A DNA stretch of 47,694 nt from Bacteroidales bacterium UBA1176 (lineage in GTDB: Bacteria > Bacteroidota > Bacteroidia > Bacteroidales > WCHB1-69): contig DBYW01000038.1 of the NCBI GenBank assembly GCA_002311645.1, positions 5,549 to 53,242 of the forward strand, in the 5' to 3' direction. This document shows positions 31,984-41,465 of the stretch, in pieces (position 1 is the first letter of the stretch; each line of letters opens with the position of its first letter). The notes below the pieces were generated by a model. The model searched no databases, was not told the origin of the DNA, and saw only the letters and a program-made list of their open reading frames with translations. The position numbers were made by a program, and so were the translations under genes.

Positions 31984-34329
31984 ATGACGCAGGAAGAACA
32001 CATATTGTCGGAGTTGAACGAGCAGCAGCAACTTGCTGTAAAACAAATAGATGGTCCTGTTATGGTGTTGGCTGGCGCGGGGTCTGGCAAGACCCGTGTG
32101 CTCACCTACCGCATCGCGTACATGTTGGCGCGCAATGTCAACCCCTATCGTGTCCTGGCGTTGACGTTCACCAACAAGGCGGCGGCGGAAATGCGCGCGC
32201 GCATTGTGTCGCTTGTGGGCGGCGATGTTGCCAAAGCCGTCACCATGGGCACCTTCCACTCCGTTTTTTACCGCATTTTGCGTGCCGAAGCTGAAAAAAT
32301 AGGTTTCACCCGCAACCTGACTGTTTACGATACCGACGATTCCAAGTCTTTGATCAAGAACATTGTGAAGGACATAAACTTGGACCCCAAGGTTTATGCG
32401 CCTAACTTTATCCTCAATCGCATCTCCATGGCTAAGTCCAACCTCCTGTCTGCCGAGGAGTATGCGGCCAACAAAGACATCATGGTTGCCGACGCTGCCT
32501 CCGGGAGGCCCCATATCCATGAGATTTTCGCGCGTTACAACGCTCGTCTGCGGAGGGCGGATGCTATGGATTTTGACGATCTGCTCTTCTACATGAATGT
32601 TCTGTTGCGCGACTTCCCAGACATGCTTTACAAGTATCAGAACCGATACAACTACATTCTTGTCGACGAGTATCAGGACACCAATTTCGCGCAGTATCTT
32701 ATTGTCAAGAAGCTCTCTGCCGCCCATCAGAACATTTGTGTGGTTGGCGACGATGCACAGAGTATCTATGGTTTCCGCGGCGCCAACATCCAGAACATTC
32801 TCAATTTCCGCCGCGACTTTCCCACTGCGCAAATCTACAAGCTCGAGCGCAACTACCGTTCCACGCAGAACATCGTCAACGCCGCCAACGCCATCATCAA
32901 GAACAACAAGGATCAGATGCCTAAGGAGGTCTGGAGCGGCAATGAGGTGGGCGCCCCCATCCAAGTGATTCACTCTAACAGCGACACGGACGAAGCCTTT
33001 ACCGTCGCCAATGCCATCTTCGAAACCAAGATGGTCGAGCATGCCACCAACCGTCAATTTGCCATTCTCTACCGCACCAACATTCAATCGAGAACCTTGG
33101 AAGAGGCTCTCGTCAAACGCAATATCCCCTATAAGATCTATGGCGGGCTTTCTTTCTACAAGCGCAAGGAAATCAAGGATATGTTAGCCTATTTCCGGCT
33201 GACCATCAACCATTACGACGAGGAGTCGTTGCGCCGCATCATCAACTACCCCATGCGTGGCATAGGCGACACCACGGTCTCCCGCATCGCCGCCACCGCC
33301 CAGGAGCACAACGCCCATTTCTGGGATGTCGTGGCCAACCCCATAAAGCACGATCTTGGTGCAGGCAATGCCGTCACCAACAAGCTCATCGAGTTTGCCG
33401 ACATGATCAAGGGCTTTTCCGCGCAACTGCGCACAACCGACGCCTACGAACTGGCCAAGCAGATCGCCCTCAAGACGGGTATTGTCAAGATGCTCAAGGA
33501 AAACACCGACGAGAAGGAGCGCGTAGACCACCTCGAGGAGCTGCTCGACTCCATCAAGGGTTTCATCGAGAAGGAACCGGAAAGCAGCTTTGACGAACGC
33601 ACGGGCGAGCTGATCGAAGATTACTTCCCTTCATTGGATCATTTCATGGAGTCCATCGCCCTGTTGAGCGACGAGGACGAGAACAACGCCGAGGAGGGTG
33701 CCGATCGCGTCAGTCTTATGACCATCCACTCCGCCAAGGGCCTGGAGTTCGACTATGTTTTCATTACCGGTTTGGAGGAGAATCTTTTTCCGTCGTCTTT
33801 GTGTGTCAACTCGCGGCAGGAGATGGAGGAGGAGCGCCGGCTTTTCTACGTGGCGCTGACGCGTGCCCGCAAGAAAGTGATACTCACATGCGCGCAGACA
33901 CGCTATCGTTTTGGCACTCTGCAATTTTGCGAGGACAGCCGTTTTTTGGAGGAGATTCCCAAACAGTACCTGAATGTCACCCAAAAAGCGTCGGAGGGCA
34001 GGGGTGGTTTTTGGGGAGACCACGAGGCGGAGCGCAAGCCGCGATTCGGCGGTTTCAGGCCTGCCGCCGCCCGCCCGGCTCCGTCCCGCCCGGCTTCTGC
34101 AAAGCCGCAGGTGAAAAGCACGCAGGATGTGCGCCTCGACCAAATCGGCACGTTGGCCACCTTTAACCAAATCCAGCCTGGCGTGCGCGTATACCACAGC
34201 AAGTTCGGTTATGGCCAGGTGCAGCAAATCGATGGCTTTGGGCCCGATGCCAAAGCCCAAGTGAATTTCGACACCGTCGGCCTCAAAACGCTTTTGCTTA
34301 AGTTTGCCAAGTTGATAATACCCAAATAG
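31984..34329 (+). CDS. uvrD: UvrD/PcrA-type superfamily 1 DNA helicase
   Basis: A 781-residue 3'-5' DNA helicase used in excision and mismatch repair and replication restart. Motifs in order: Q-motif LNEQQQLAV (about 11-19), Walker A AGAGSGKT (30-37), FTNKAAAEM, DEYQDTN (motif II, about 224), GDDAQSIYGFRGA (III), YRSTQNI (IV), VSLMTIHSAKGLEFD (V) and VALTRARKKV (VI). A Pro/Ala/Arg-rich linker (about 680-710) leads to a Tudor-like C-terminal module (KFGYGQVQQIDGFG), as in PcrA/UvrD. Whether UvrD or PcrA is the better name cannot be settled here. The GSCFA gene follows after 8 bases. Confidence 0.93.
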   Translation: MTQEEHILSELNEQQQLAVKQIDGPVMVLAGAGSGKTRVLTYRIAYMLARNVNPYRVLALTFTNKAAAEMRARIVSLVGGDVAKAVTMGTFHSVFYRILRAEAEKIGFTRNLTVYDTDDSKSLIKNIVKDINLDPKVYAPNFILNRISMAKSNLLSAEEYAANKDIMVADAASGRPHIHEIFARYNARLRRADAMDFDDLLFYMNVLLRDFPDMLYKYQNRYNYILVDEYQDTNFAQYLIVKKLSAAHQNICVVGDDAQSIYGFRGANIQNILNFRRDFPTAQIYKLERNYRSTQNIVNAANAIIKNNKDQMPKEVWSGNEVGAPIQVIHSNSDTDEAFTVANAIFETKMVEHATNRQFAILYRTNIQSRTLEEALVKRNIPYKIYGGLSFYKRKEIKDMLAYFRLTINHYDEESLRRIINYPMRGIGDTTVSRIAATAQEHNAHFWDVVANPIKHDLGAGNAVTNKLIEFADMIKGFSAQLRTTDAYELAKQIALKTGIVKMLKENTDEKERVDHLEELLDSIKGFIEKEPESSFDERTGELIEDYFPSLDHFMESIALLSDEDENNAEEGADRVSLMTIHSAKGLEFDYVFITGLEENLFPSSLCVNSRQEMEEERRLFYVALTRARKKVILTCAQTRYRFGTLQFCEDSRFLEEIPKQYLNVTQKASEGRGGFWGDHEAERKPRFGGFRPAAARPAPSRPASAKPQVKSTQDVRLDQIGTLATFNQIQPGVRVYHSKFGYGQVQQIDGFGPDAKAQVNFDTVGLKTLLLKFAKLIIPK

Positions 34330-34337
34330 TTGAAACA

Positions 34338-35201
34338 ATGATTTTTCGTACCAACATTCCCGCCCCGCAGTATCCGTTCGAGATCAGCTACGACAGCAAG
34401 ATTATGCTGCTCGGCTCCTGTTTTTCCGACAATATCGGCAGCTATTTCCATCGCCATCGCTTTCAAGTCTGCTCCAATCCCTTCGGCGTGCTTTTCAACC
34501 CTGTTTCCATAGACCACGCTCTCCGCATACTGATTCATCCTGAGTCGTTTGATAAAGATCGTTATTTCTTGAAAAACAAGGATTTATGGGTTAGTTTCGC
34601 GCACCATGGAAAGTTCTCTCGTGAGAATTTCGAGGAGTTTGAGCGTAACATAGATGAGCAGTTGGCATACGCGGCCCAGTTTTTTAGAGAAACGGATGTG
34701 CTTTTCATCACGTTTGGCACCGCGTTTTGCTACAAATACACGCCGCGCGACCTCATTGTGGCCAACTGTCACAAGATCCCCAACTATCAGTTCGAGCGCC
34801 TGCGCCTCGATGTCAAGAAGATCGTCTCCCTGTGGAACACCACGCTGCAGGCGGTGCGCACCGTGCGCCCCGATATCAAGGTGGTCTTCACGGTGAGTCC
34901 CGTGCGCCATGCGGGCGACGGGATGCATGAAAACACGCTCAGCAAGGCTGTTCTCCTGCTGGCTGAAGAAAAGTTGGTGGATGAGGAAAGCACATTCTAT
35001 TTTCCTGCATACGAATATCTTATTGATGACCTGCGCGATTATCGTTTCTATGCCAAGGATCTCAATCATCCCAACGACTTGGCCATTGATTATTTGGAAG
35101 AGAAAGTGTCGGAATCGTTTTTTTCTCCTGAAACGATGGAACGTCTGCGGGTCATCAGCCAGGAAAATCGCTTTCTCAACCACAGGCGTTTACGCCCGTA
35201 G
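34338..35201 (+). CDS. GSCFA-domain protein
   Basis: A 287-residue protein that carries the eponymous motif LGSCFSDNIG (about 24-33) and PFGVLFNP, with TFGTAFCY and FTVSPVRHA further on: an SGNH-like esterase/acyltransferase pattern. In Bacteroidetes it is widespread and of unknown substrate. No signal peptide was seen. It follows the helicase by 8 bases and was probably co-transcribed with it. Its last codons (NHRRLRP) and stop lie in hairpin-forming repeat sequence, so the C terminus may be an acquired one. Confidence 0.88.
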   Translation: MIFRTNIPAPQYPFEISYDSKIMLLGSCFSDNIGSYFHRHRFQVCSNPFGVLFNPVSIDHALRILIHPESFDKDRYFLKNKDLWVSFAHHGKFSRENFEEFERNIDEQLAYAAQFFRETDVLFITFGTAFCYKYTPRDLIVANCHKIPNYQFERLRLDVKKIVSLWNTTLQAVRTVRPDIKVVFTVSPVRHAGDGMHENTLSKAVLLLAEEKLVDEESTFYFPAYEYLIDDLRDYRFYAKDLNHPNDLAIDYLEEKVSESFFSPETMERLRVISQENRFLNHRRLRP

Positions 35202-35218
35202 AGACGCGGTTTGCCGCG
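35185..35218. repeat. GTAGAGACGC-type repeat with two hairpins at the gene end
   Basis: GGCG-TTTA-CGCC (35185-35196) and CGCGG-TTTG-CCGCG (35205-35218) flank GTAGAGACGC (35198-35207), a word typical of intergenic repeat families in Bacteroidetes. The TAG stop of the GSCFA gene lies inside it. Confidence 0.5.
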
Positions 35219-35288
35219 CCGGGATGCACCGTGCTCGGATTCCCGACACAAAGGGTTGAATTTTTTTCTTAAAAACACTTAAAAGGAC

Positions 35289-35319
35289 TTGACAAAAGCC
35301 CTTTTTTGTTGTATCTTTG
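35289..35319 (+). promoter_or_regulatory. Promoter with TTG and TATCTTTG elements for queA
   Basis: TTG (35289-35291), 20-base spacer, TATCTTTG (35312-35319): close to the full Bacteroidetes consensus. It overlaps the longer open frame from 35317, supporting the ATG at 35338 as the queA start. Confidence 0.7.
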
Positions 35320-35337
35320 CACGCCAATTTTTGCACA

Positions 35338-36411
35338 ATGAAATTATCAGAATTCAAGTACTATTTACCGCAGGAACTCATCGCCCTGCATCCCACCCAA
35401 GAACGTGACGAAGCTCGTTTGATGGTGCTCGACCGCAAAACGCAAACCATTGAGCACAAACTGTTTAAGAATATCATTGACTATTTTGACGAGGGTGATT
35501 TGTTTGTCATGAACAACACTCGTGTCTTTCCTGCCTTGCTGTATGGTGAGAAGGAGCAGACACGCGCCAAGATTCGCGTTTTCTTGTTGCGCGAGTTGGA
35601 TGCCGAAAGTCGTCTGTGGGACGTACTGGTTGACCCGGCCCGCAAAATCCGCATCGGAAACAAGCTTTGCTTCTGCGAAGACGACAGCCTGGTGGCCGAA
35701 GTCATTGACAACACCACATCCCGGGGCAGAACGCTCCGCTTTCTCTTCGATGGCGACCACGACGCTTTCAAGAAAAAACTCATGGACATAGGCACTACGC
35801 CTGTGCCGGAAGATATCCAGCGGTTGCGCGAAATCGAGCCGGAGGATGCCAACGACTACCAGACCATCTATGCTTCAGAAGAGGGTGCCGTTGTGGCTCC
35901 CGCCGCTGGTTTCCATTTTAGCAGAGAGCTGCTCAAACGCATGGAAATCAAAGGTATCGAACGCACCTACGTCACACTGCATGCAGGTCTCAGCAACTTT
36001 ACCGACATCGATGTCGAAGACCTGTCCAAACACAAGGCCGACTCTGAACGCATGATTATCCGCGCCGACGTTGCCAACACCATCAACAAGGCCAAGGACG
36101 ACGGTCACAAGATTGTGGTTGTCGGCACCACCACCATGAAGGCCCTCGAATCTTCCGTGTATGTCAACGGTCACGTCAAGACCACCGAGATGAACGGGCA
36201 GGAGGAGATCTGGACCAACAAGTTCATCTATCCGCCCTACCGTTTCATGGTTGGCAACGCCATGGTCAGCAATTTCCACGCATCCCAAAGTTCCATGCTT
36301 ATGATGGTTGCGGCTTTCGGTGGTTACGAGTTTGTGATGCGCGCTTATAAGGAGGCCGTCGCAGAGAAATACCGTTTCCTGACGTATGGCGACGCAATGC
36401 TCATTCTTTAA
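35338..36411 (+). CDS. queA: S-adenosylmethionine:tRNA ribosyltransferase-isomerase
   Basis: A 357-residue cytosolic enzyme that transfers the ribosyl part of SAM to preQ1-modified tRNA, forming epoxyqueuosine at the wobble position. Family features: MKLSEFKYYLPQELIA start, DLFVMNNTRV (about 48-57), GAVVAPAAGFHFS (about 183), THVTLHAG-like YVTLHAGLSNF and GTTTMKALES. The length is normal. The start at 35338 is set by the family N terminus and by the promoter just upstream. It precedes purM by 27 bases. Confidence 0.94.
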   Translation: MKLSEFKYYLPQELIALHPTQERDEARLMVLDRKTQTIEHKLFKNIIDYFDEGDLFVMNNTRVFPALLYGEKEQTRAKIRVFLLRELDAESRLWDVLVDPARKIRIGNKLCFCEDDSLVAEVIDNTTSRGRTLRFLFDGDHDAFKKKLMDIGTTPVPEDIQRLREIEPEDANDYQTIYASEEGAVVAPAAGFHFSRELLKRMEIKGIERTYVTLHAGLSNFTDIDVEDLSKHKADSERMIIRADVANTINKAKDDGHKIVVVGTTTMKALESSVYVNGHVKTTEMNGQEEIWTNKFIYPPYRFMVGNAMVSNFHASQSSMLMMVAAFGGYEFVMRAYKEAVAEKYRFLTYGDAMLIL

Positions 36412-36438
36412 GTTTAAAAATCATAGTATCAACAAAAT

Positions 36439-37470
36439 ATGGCAAAATCATACGAAGAGGCTGGCGTAACATTGGAGGCTGGCTACGAGTCGGTCAGACG
36501 CATCAAGAAACATATCGCCGCCACACAAAGGCCTGGCATGATGGGCAATATTGGTAGTTTTGGCGGCATGTTCGACCTTGCCTCGCTCAACTACAAGGAA
36601 CCCATCTTGGTCAGCGGCACCGACGGTGTGGGCACCAAACTGAAAATCGCCTTCATGATGGACAAGCACGACACCATCGGACAAGATGCCGTGGCCATGT
36701 GCGTCAATGATGTGCTCGCCCAAGGTGCGGCTCCGCTTTTCTTCCTCGATTATATTGCTGTGGGGAAGAACGACCCTGCCAAGATTGAAGCTATCGTCAA
36801 GGGCGTGGCCGACGGCTGTGTCATGTCCAATTGCGCTCTCATTGGTGGCGAGACCGCCGAGATGCCCGACATGTACAGCGAAGACGAGTACGATATTGCG
36901 GGCTTTACCGTGGGTGCTGTCGAGAAATCCAAGCTCATTGACGGCTCCAAGGTTCAGGTGGGTGACATTCTTGTGGGGCTTGCATCCACAGGAGTTCACT
37001 CCAACGGCTTTTCCCTTGTGCGTAAGATCGTCTTCAAAGACAACCACTTGGATCTTGGCAAGCAATACGACGGCCTGCCCGACACGCTCGGCAACGTGTT
37101 GCTTACACCCACCCGGATCTATGTCAAGCCTGTACTGCAGGTTCTGGAGAAGATCGACGTCCATGCCATCTGTCACATCACGGGTGGCGGTTTTGACGAG
37201 AACATTCCCCGTGTGCTCCACGAAGGACAGGGCATTCATATCGAAGAAGGCACCTGGGAAATGCCCCCCGTTTTTCCATTTCTCGAAAAATATGGAAAAG
37301 TCGACCATCGGGAAATGTTCAACATCTTCAACATGGGCATCGGCATGATTGCCGTCGTTCGTCCCGAAGATGCGGAACAGACGGTTTCCCTCTTCAACGA
37401 ACTGGGCGAAAAGGCCAGTGTCATAGGTCGTGTGACGGACAAAGAGGGTGTGGATATTCTGCTTAAGTAA
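36439..37470 (+). CDS. purM: Phosphoribosylformylglycinamidine cyclo-ligase (AIR synthase)
   Basis: A 343-residue cytosolic enzyme of purine synthesis that closes the imidazole ring of FGAM with ATP. Recognisable: VSGTDGVGTKLK (about 55-66), GQDAVAMCVNDVLAQGAAPLFFLDY, ALIGGETAEMPDMY and ITGGGFDENIPRVL. The N-terminal extension (SYEEAGVTLEAGYESVRRIK) is typical. It probably shares queA's promoter; no own element was recognised in the 27-base gap. Confidence 0.94.
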   Translation: MAKSYEEAGVTLEAGYESVRRIKKHIAATQRPGMMGNIGSFGGMFDLASLNYKEPILVSGTDGVGTKLKIAFMMDKHDTIGQDAVAMCVNDVLAQGAAPLFFLDYIAVGKNDPAKIEAIVKGVADGCVMSNCALIGGETAEMPDMYSEDEYDIAGFTVGAVEKSKLIDGSKVQVGDILVGLASTGVHSNGFSLVRKIVFKDNHLDLGKQYDGLPDTLGNVLLTPTRIYVKPVLQVLEKIDVHAICHITGGGFDENIPRVLHEGQGIHIEEGTWEMPPVFPFLEKYGKVDHREMFNIFNMGIGMIAVVRPEDAEQTVSLFNELGEKASVIGRVTDKEGVDILLK

Positions 37471-37548
37471 ATCAACTGTTTTGTAAACAACGAGAATTCA
37501 ACATATTACAAAAAACAAGATAACAAGGTGCCATTTTAAATTTTTTTG

Positions 37549-37556
37549 TACTTTTG
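37549..37556 (+). promoter_or_regulatory. Bacteroidetes -7 promoter element TACTTTTG
   Basis: Preceded by a T-run and 47 bases before the ATG of the C10 peptidase gene, so the leader would be about 40 bases. No convincing -33 TTG. Confidence 0.55.
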
Positions 37557-37603
37557 GCAACTTTTTGAAACCATAGATTATTATTTATCAAAATCGTATC
37601 ATA

Positions 37604-39889
37604 ATGAAAAAATTTATTCTCTCTTTTGCATTGGTAATGCTGGTCCTGTTCGGATATTCCCAGAACTTGGTGTCCGTCGAGACCGCCATGAACGCATCCA
37701 GGAATTTCCTGTCCGAGCGCGTCGGCTCAAACACCAAAGGCCTCTCCATGACTCATGTCTACACCGAGTACGACGTGGATGGCACGCCCCTGTTCTATCG
37801 TTTTCAGGTTGGCGAAAAGGGTTTTATGATTGTTTCCGCCACAGATCTCGCCATTCCCGTGTTGGCATACTCCTTGGAAGCCAACTTTGAGCCGGGTACT
37901 GGTGCTGATTTTTATTGCAACAAGTACAAAAAGCAACTCTCAATCCTGAATGAAAATCCGGCATTGGCACTTCCTGAGGCTTCTCAAGCGTGGGCGAAAT
38001 ATGCTCGCAACGATTTCCGTCTCGACAGCAAGGGTCCCAAAGGCACTCCTTGTGTGGAACCTCTGGTAACCACCAAATGGACGCAGGAGACTTACTACAA
38101 CGCCATGTGTCCCTTCAGCTCATCGCCTGAAAGCAACATGGACTATCGTTGTCCCGTGGGTTGCGTTGCACTCACCATGGCTAACATCATGTACTACTAC
38201 CGTTTTCCTGAGCACGGCTTTGGTGGTGTAGCTTACATTCCTCGCGAGTACGAAGATGGTGAACTCATTTACACCTATCCTGCTCAACAGGTCAACTTCG
38301 CTCAGCAGACTTACACCTATGATGCTATGTCCAATAGGCTTGACTCTTACAATGGTGAGTTGGCAAAACTTATTTATAACGCTGGCGTTTCCGTCCGCAT
38401 GAGCTATGGCCACGACGGTTCTGGTTCCCAGTCCGAATATGCCATCACCGCCCTGCAGAACAACTTTTACTACTCTCAAGCCGCCCAGTTCAAAGAGTAC
38501 TCCAGCTTTATCGAAGAGGGCGGCACTATTCAAAGCTGGACGGATTTGGCCAAGAGCGAACTGGATGCCCGTCGTCCGCTCTTCTTCTCTGGCAACAATG
38601 AACACGAAGGCGGCCACGCTTGGATTGTGGACGGCTACACCACCATCCACGATACCCTTACTTATTTCCATGTAAACTGGGGATGGAATGGCAGCAGTAA
38701 CGGTTTCTATAACATCAAGAACATGTTGACTACCAGCTATGGAAATTTCAACTACGAGAATTCCGAGTCCTTTATGACAGGTTTGGCTCCTGAATATGCA
38801 GATATCGTGAAGCCAACCACCGGCGATGTGCGTATCACCGCTGCCAAGGGAACTATCAGCGATGGCGCCGGCAATATGAAATACCAACCCAACACCTACC
38901 GTAGTTGGATCATTGCAACCCCCGATGCTTCCCGTTACGTCCTGCAATTTGACAAAATCAAACTCCAACCGGGCGACAAAGTCATCGTTTACAATGGCGG
39001 CACCGCCAGCGGCACTCCGGCCGGTCAATACGAACAGAATTACCTGATGGCCGCTTGCAATGACTATACCAATTACACCTACGATACAGCCGGCACCCAG
39101 AGTGTCCATGGTGACTACCAAGGCCTGCCGCTTCCCGATGCATTGACCATTAACGCAGACAGCGTCCTGGTGGTCTTTACGACCAACAGCGACAGCCTTA
39201 CAGACTATGGCTTTGTGTTGAGCTATGAGGCTCAGAATATCTCCACTCCGGGTTGTGCAGCCGTTACCGCTCCTATCACCACCGACGAATGGTTTGGCGT
39301 TTTTACGGACAAACCCAGCAACCAGCAGGGCAACGACAATCCGTATAAGGCACTGCACTCTTGCCAATGGCAACTCCGCGTGCCGCAAGCAGCCGGCTAT
39401 AATTTCTATTTCCAAAAATTCGACCTCAAGGCTGGTGATTTCATCGACATTTACGATGGCGCCAACAACAGTGAATATCCCGTTTTGGCCCATTTCGACA
39501 ATAACAATGTTCCCAACGGTGTCATCACGGTGAACTCTCCCAGAGTTGCTATCAAATTCAACACCGATAACTGGATTCAAGGCGCAGGCTTTGAAATGGA
39601 ATTCTGGAAAATCGCCGGTATCGACGAGCACAACGACATTGCCAACGTGACCACCTATCCGAATCCTGCTTCCAACGTGCTGCACGTCACCATTGAGGGC
39701 GACAACGCACAAGATTTCACCGCCACTGTGGTTGACATGACTGGCAAGATCGTTCGCAGCGAGCAAATCTCCTTCGGTGGTGGCAACGAGACCCACGATA
39801 TTTCCATCAGCAGCCTCTCCAGCGGATTCTATTTCCTCAACCTCCAAAACGAAAAGGGCAAGGTTATCCGCAAATTCATCGTCGAATAA
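37604..39889 (+). CDS. Secreted C10-family (streptopain-like) cysteine protease with T9SS sorting domain
   Basis: A 761-residue secreted protease. Signal peptide about 1-19; an N-terminal Spi-type propeptide up to about 145; a peptidase C10 domain (about 150-395) with catalytic Cys187 in PVGCVALTMANIMY, His338 in GGHAWIVDGY and the VNWGWNG Trp motif (about 357-363), as in SpeB and interpain. Two CUB-like beta domains follow (about 405-545 and 555-680). The last 70 or so residues form a T9SS type A sorting domain (YPNPASNVLHV; SGFYFLNLQNEKGKVIRKFIVE), directing export through the outer membrane and surface attachment. The gene stands alone, with its own promoter and a strong terminator. Confidence 0.93.
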   Translation: MKKFILSFALVMLVLFGYSQNLVSVETAMNASRNFLSERVGSNTKGLSMTHVYTEYDVDGTPLFYRFQVGEKGFMIVSATDLAIPVLAYSLEANFEPGTGADFYCNKYKKQLSILNENPALALPEASQAWAKYARNDFRLDSKGPKGTPCVEPLVTTKWTQETYYNAMCPFSSSPESNMDYRCPVGCVALTMANIMYYYRFPEHGFGGVAYIPREYEDGELIYTYPAQQVNFAQQTYTYDAMSNRLDSYNGELAKLIYNAGVSVRMSYGHDGSGSQSEYAITALQNNFYYSQAAQFKEYSSFIEEGGTIQSWTDLAKSELDARRPLFFSGNNEHEGGHAWIVDGYTTIHDTLTYFHVNWGWNGSSNGFYNIKNMLTTSYGNFNYENSESFMTGLAPEYADIVKPTTGDVRITAAKGTISDGAGNMKYQPNTYRSWIIATPDASRYVLQFDKIKLQPGDKVIVYNGGTASGTPAGQYEQNYLMAACNDYTNYTYDTAGTQSVHGDYQGLPLPDALTINADSVLVVFTTNSDSLTDYGFVLSYEAQNISTPGCAAVTAPITTDEWFGVFTDKPSNQQGNDNPYKALHSCQWQLRVPQAAGYNFYFQKFDLKAGDFIDIYDGANNSEYPVLAHFDNNNVPNGVITVNSPRVAIKFNTDNWIQGAGFEMEFWKIAGIDEHNDIANVTTYPNPASNVLHVTIEGDNAQDFTATVVDMTGKIVRSEQISFGGGNETHDISISSLSSGFYFLNLQNEKGKVIRKFIVE

Positions 39890-39910
39890 TTGATACAATA
39901 ATTAATATTA

Positions 39911-39938
39911 AAAAGGAGAGCCCTGCTCTCCTTTTTTT
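39911..39938 (+). terminator. Rho-independent terminator of the C10 peptidase gene
   Basis: GGAGAG (39915-39920), loop CCCTG, CTCTCC (39926-39931), preceded by AAAA and followed by a T-run. It lies 25 bases after the stop codon. Confidence 0.92.
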
Positions 39939-40026
39939 GCATATACAGACGGGCTTCTCTTTCCACAATTTCATATAACAAAATTGTTGTCGCTTTTAAA
40001 GAGTTTACGAAACATTTTCACCCTTT

Positions 40027-41460
40027 ATGGAAAACATCCCCAACATTGAACAGTTACGCACTTTGGCAGAGATCCGGACAGGCCAATCTGTGACAGGCAT
40101 CGTTGCCCTGCCCAAGTCGGGATCGCATCGCGCCTACTATCGCATCGCCTTGCAAGATGGCAGCACGCTCATTGGTGCTTTCAACGACGACATTGAGGAA
40201 AATCTTGCTTTTTTCACCTATACCCGCTTTTTCACAGAAAAGGGATTTCGGGTGCCTGCTCTGCTCGCCGTTGCACCCGACAACATGCATTATTTGCAAA
40301 ACGATTTGGGCAACGTCACCCTTTACGACCACCTTTTTGCCAACAGGACGGAGGGGGGTCCGTCGCAGGAGACAATCGCCTATTATGAGAAAGCCGTGCG
40401 CGCCTTGCCCGCATTGCAATTGTCAGGCAAAGAGGGGCTTGATTTTTCAGTGGCTTACCCCCGCGCCGCCTTCGACCGCCAGTCCATGCAGTGGGATCTC
40501 AATTATTTCAAGTACTTTTTCCTGAAACTCGCCAATGTTCCTTTCAATGAACAACGCTTGGAAGACGACTTCAACACTTTGATGGACTATCTGTTGACTG
40601 CAGATAGCGACTATTTTCTCTATCGTGATTTCCAGTCGCGCAACATCATGCTCAAGGATGGGGAGGTTTATTTCATTGACTATCAGGGAGGCCGTAAGGG
40701 AGCCTTGCAATACGATCTTGCTTCTTTGCTCTATCAGGTTCGGGCCGACCTGTCGCCCGCCTTGCGTGAGCACCTGCTCAACGTCTATCTTGACACGCTT
40801 TCAGAAAGAATGCCCGTTGACCGAAAGACATTTGTCTCCTATTTTCAAGGTTTCGTGCTTATCCGTATCTTGCAGGCTATGGGTGCGTATGGCTACCGTG
40901 GCTATTTTGAGCGGAAGTCGCATTTTTTGCAGAGCATTCCGTTTGCTGTCCGCAACTTGCAGGGCATTCTGGATCATTACGAGTTACCGATGGCCTTGCC
41001 AGAGCTTATGTCTGCTATACGGTCGATTATAGCCTCCGATTTTGTGAAACCGTATCAACCGGGATCCACGTTGACCGTGCGGGTGCAGAGTTTCTCCTAC
41101 CGGGCTGCCATTCCGCAGGACCCATCGCCCAATGGCGGCGGCTTTGTGTTTGACTGTCGTGCGCTGCCCAACCCTGGGCGCGAGCCACGCTTCCGCGCTT
41201 TCACAGGTCGCGATGCATGTGTGCAGGAGTACCTGCTCGCCCATCCCGAAATCCATGACTTTGAGCAGCATGTTTTCGCGCTTGTTGATGCAGCGGTGGA
41301 AAACTACTTGTCGCGCCGCTTCGACCACCTGATGGTCAGTTTCGGCTGCACGGGCGGCCAGCACCGCTCTGTCTTCTTTGCCGAACGTACCGCGCAACAC
41401 TTGTCCCGCAAATATCCTGAAATCAATATTATACTAAAACATACCGCTCAAGAAAAGTAA
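40027..41460 (+). CDS. Aminoglycoside-phosphotransferase-like kinase fused to a RapZ C-terminal domain
   Basis: A 477-residue fusion. The N-terminal part (about 20-320) has the APH/choline-kinase fold: RDFQSRN (catalytic-loop Asp201 and Asn) and IDYQGG (metal-binding Asp218). Such kinases (COG3178) include AmgK, which phosphorylates cell-wall amino sugars. The C-terminal part (about 345-477) matches the RapZ C-terminal domain, including VSFGCTGGQHRSV (about 437-449); in E. coli RapZ this domain senses glucosamine 6-phosphate. A role in amino-sugar or peptidoglycan recycling is therefore plausible but inferred. No nucleotidyltransferase partner is adjacent. rlmN follows after 5 bases. Confidence 0.85.
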   Translation: MENIPNIEQLRTLAEIRTGQSVTGIVALPKSGSHRAYYRIALQDGSTLIGAFNDDIEENLAFFTYTRFFTEKGFRVPALLAVAPDNMHYLQNDLGNVTLYDHLFANRTEGGPSQETIAYYEKAVRALPALQLSGKEGLDFSVAYPRAAFDRQSMQWDLNYFKYFFLKLANVPFNEQRLEDDFNTLMDYLLTADSDYFLYRDFQSRNIMLKDGEVYFIDYQGGRKGALQYDLASLLYQVRADLSPALREHLLNVYLDTLSERMPVDRKTFVSYFQGFVLIRILQAMGAYGYRGYFERKSHFLQSIPFAVRNLQGILDHYELPMALPELMSAIRSIIASDFVKPYQPGSTLTVRVQSFSYRAAIPQDPSPNGGGFVFDCRALPNPGREPRFRAFTGRDACVQEYLLAHPEIHDFEQHVFALVDAAVENYLSRRFDHLMVSFGCTGGQHRSVFFAERTAQHLSRKYPEINIILKHTAQEK

Positions 41461-41465
41461 AGACT

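Noticed and set aside
37549..37603. Riboswitch or attenuator before the C10 peptidase
   Set aside because: Only about 45 bases between the promoter element and the start codon, with no stable stem.
38120..39898. Minus-strand open frame of 592 codons opposite the C10 peptidase
   Set aside because: The plus strand has an unmistakable protease with a signal peptide and sorting domain; the antisense frame has no recognisable features.
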